In this document: positions 63,410-64,000 of the stretch, piece after piece
How the letters are laid out: every line of letters begins with the position of its first letter
Numbering within the stretch: the stretch's first letter is position 1
NCBI GenBank assembly: GCA_014240275.1
Contig: JAAZXH010000016.1
Location: forward strand, 41,476 to 105,475
DNA: 64,000 bases
Source: Candidatus Peregrinibacteria bacterium
GTDB lineage: Bacteria > Patescibacteriota > Gracilibacteria > UBA1369 > GCA-2718715
Reading direction: 5' to 3'
Notes under the pieces: generated by a model
Told to the model about the DNA's origin: nothing
Database searches by the model: none
Seen by the model: only the letters and a program-made list of their open reading frames with translations
Made by a program: the position numbers and the translations under genes

Positions 63410-64000
63410 ATGAAAAATAAAAGACCAAGATAAAAAAAGGAATTTCAAGAAGCAGTATTGCAAATTGACCGTGTAACACGGGTAGTAAAAGGTGGACGAA
63501 GACTCCGCTTCAGAGCTACAGTTTGTATCGGCAACATGAAAGGTAAAGTCGGAGTAGGTATAGGTAAATCTACCGAAGTAACTGGTGCTATCCAAAAAGC
63601 TGTAAGTTCAGCTAAAAAAGATATGATCACAGTTAATATGGATGGAACTACAGTACCTCACGATATCCAAATAAAATATAAAAGCGCCAAAATTAGAATC
63701 ATACCAGCCAGTAAAGGTACTGGTCTAATTGCCGGTGGAGCGATCCGGAAAGTACTGGAACTAGCTGGATTCAAAGACGTTCTTACTAAATCACTCGGAT
63801 CAAACAACAAAATCAACACATCTAAAGGTACTATTGAAGCACTCAAACTACTTCAAGTAACACCTAGAATGGAACGAGCAGCTAAAACTATCAGTGCTCG
63901 CCCTACAAAGGCAGCAGCTCCTAAAAAGGCAGCAGCTCCTAAAAAGGCAGCAGCTCCTAAAAAGGCAGCAGCTCCTAAAAAGGCAGCAGCTCCTAAAAAG
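63410..64000 (+). CDS. rpsE: Ribosomal protein uS5, partial, with an in-frame TAA near the start
   Basis: The expected ATG at 63410 gives seven codons (MKNKRPR) and then TAA at 63431-63433; the same frame continues with KKEFQEAVLQIDRVTRVVKGGRRLRF and the full uS5 core (GKVGVGIGKSTEVTGAIQKA, IIPASKGTGLIAGGAIRKVLELAG, TSKGTIEALKLLQ) to the window edge without another stop. The sequence on both sides of the TAA is uS5-like, so the coding frame really spans it. Translation could start at TTG 63458, which would clip the conserved N-terminal strand. Otherwise a sequencing error (AAA or GAA to TAA) is likely. The tail has five AAAPKK repeats. The gene runs off the window. Confidence 0.85.
63911..64000 (+). 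repeat. 18-bp tandem repeat, at least 5 copies
   Basis: Five identical copies of GCAGCAGCTCCTAAAAAG reaching the window edge, encoding AAAPKK repeats at the C-terminus of uS5. Perfect identity implies recent expansion; the true copy number is beyond the window. Confidence 0.97.

Noticed and set aside
63410-63445. Repair of rpsE by adding one A to its A7 run
   Set aside because: It would give a frame without an ATG (TGA directly upstream), so a substitution at the TAA or an alternative start explains the data better.
63911-64000. CRISPR array at the window end
   Set aside because: The 18-bp units are contiguous without spacers and encode a regular peptide in frame with uS5.

Overview
The window is an AT-rich, gene-dense bacterial segment that I read as Patescibacteria (CPR). 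The evidence is short intergenic gaps, lean single-copy pathways, many small unknown membrane or lipoproteins, an S10/spc ribosomal cluster with no uL29 gene, a comEC without its nuclease domain, and no Shine-Dalgarno motif before any start I checked. The peptidoglycan and surface genes (MraY, LCP protein, D,D-carboxypeptidase, S-layer-homology proteins) suggest a walled cell with an S-layer-like surface. The SLH proteins would fit the Gracilibacteria/Peregrinibacteria side, but placement cannot be decided without 16S or a tree. Code 11 fits: TAA and TAG are the normal stops, and TGA is rare.

Layout. 1-16.5 kb is an accessory and metabolic region. It holds a cut-off membrane gene, an orphan PD-(D/E)XK-like protein, a three-gene aminotransferase/methyltransferase/IMPase operon, an SLH protein, a repeat-bearing lipoprotein, a glutamine amidotransferase, a flavin reductase-like protein, tRNA-Thr, an ATP-grasp plus MFS pair, a SulP transporter, an SDR, a lipoprotein, tRNA-Ala and comEC. 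16.5-25 kb is envelope and division: LCP protein, carboxypeptidase and mraY on the plus strand; rsmH, an ftsL-like gene, an interrupted fructose-1,6-bisphosphatase, an ECF sigma factor and a FecR-domain membrane protein on the minus strand; then tsaC. 25-34 kb has gap, small basic proteins and dispersed heat-shock genes (hrcA, grpE, dnaK with a perfect CIRCE), plus a 1038-residue unknown protein and a LivK-like lipoprotein. 34-39.8 kb has a lipoprotein, a TrmB-like regulator, unknown proteins and serS. 39.8-64 kb is rpoB-rpoC-rpsL-rpsG-fusA-tuf, two tandem SLH proteins, then rpsJ to rpsE.

Regulation. Promoters can be read directly. At 13 genes a sigma-70-like -10 hexamer ends 19-22 nt before the ATG, implying leaders of about 13-15 nt with no ribosome binding site. 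Exceptions with longer leaders are dnaK (CIRCE), rpoB, tuf, rplC and rpsJ. The rpsJ leader can form mutually exclusive terminator and antiterminator hairpins.

Gene integrity. Three conserved or apparently coding genes are broken: fructose-1,6-bisphosphatase (in-frame TGA), rpsE (TAA at codon 8) and a small gene at 34281 (one-base frameshift). These are assembly errors, recoding or decay. No rRNA, CRISPR array, insertion sequence or prophage was seen.
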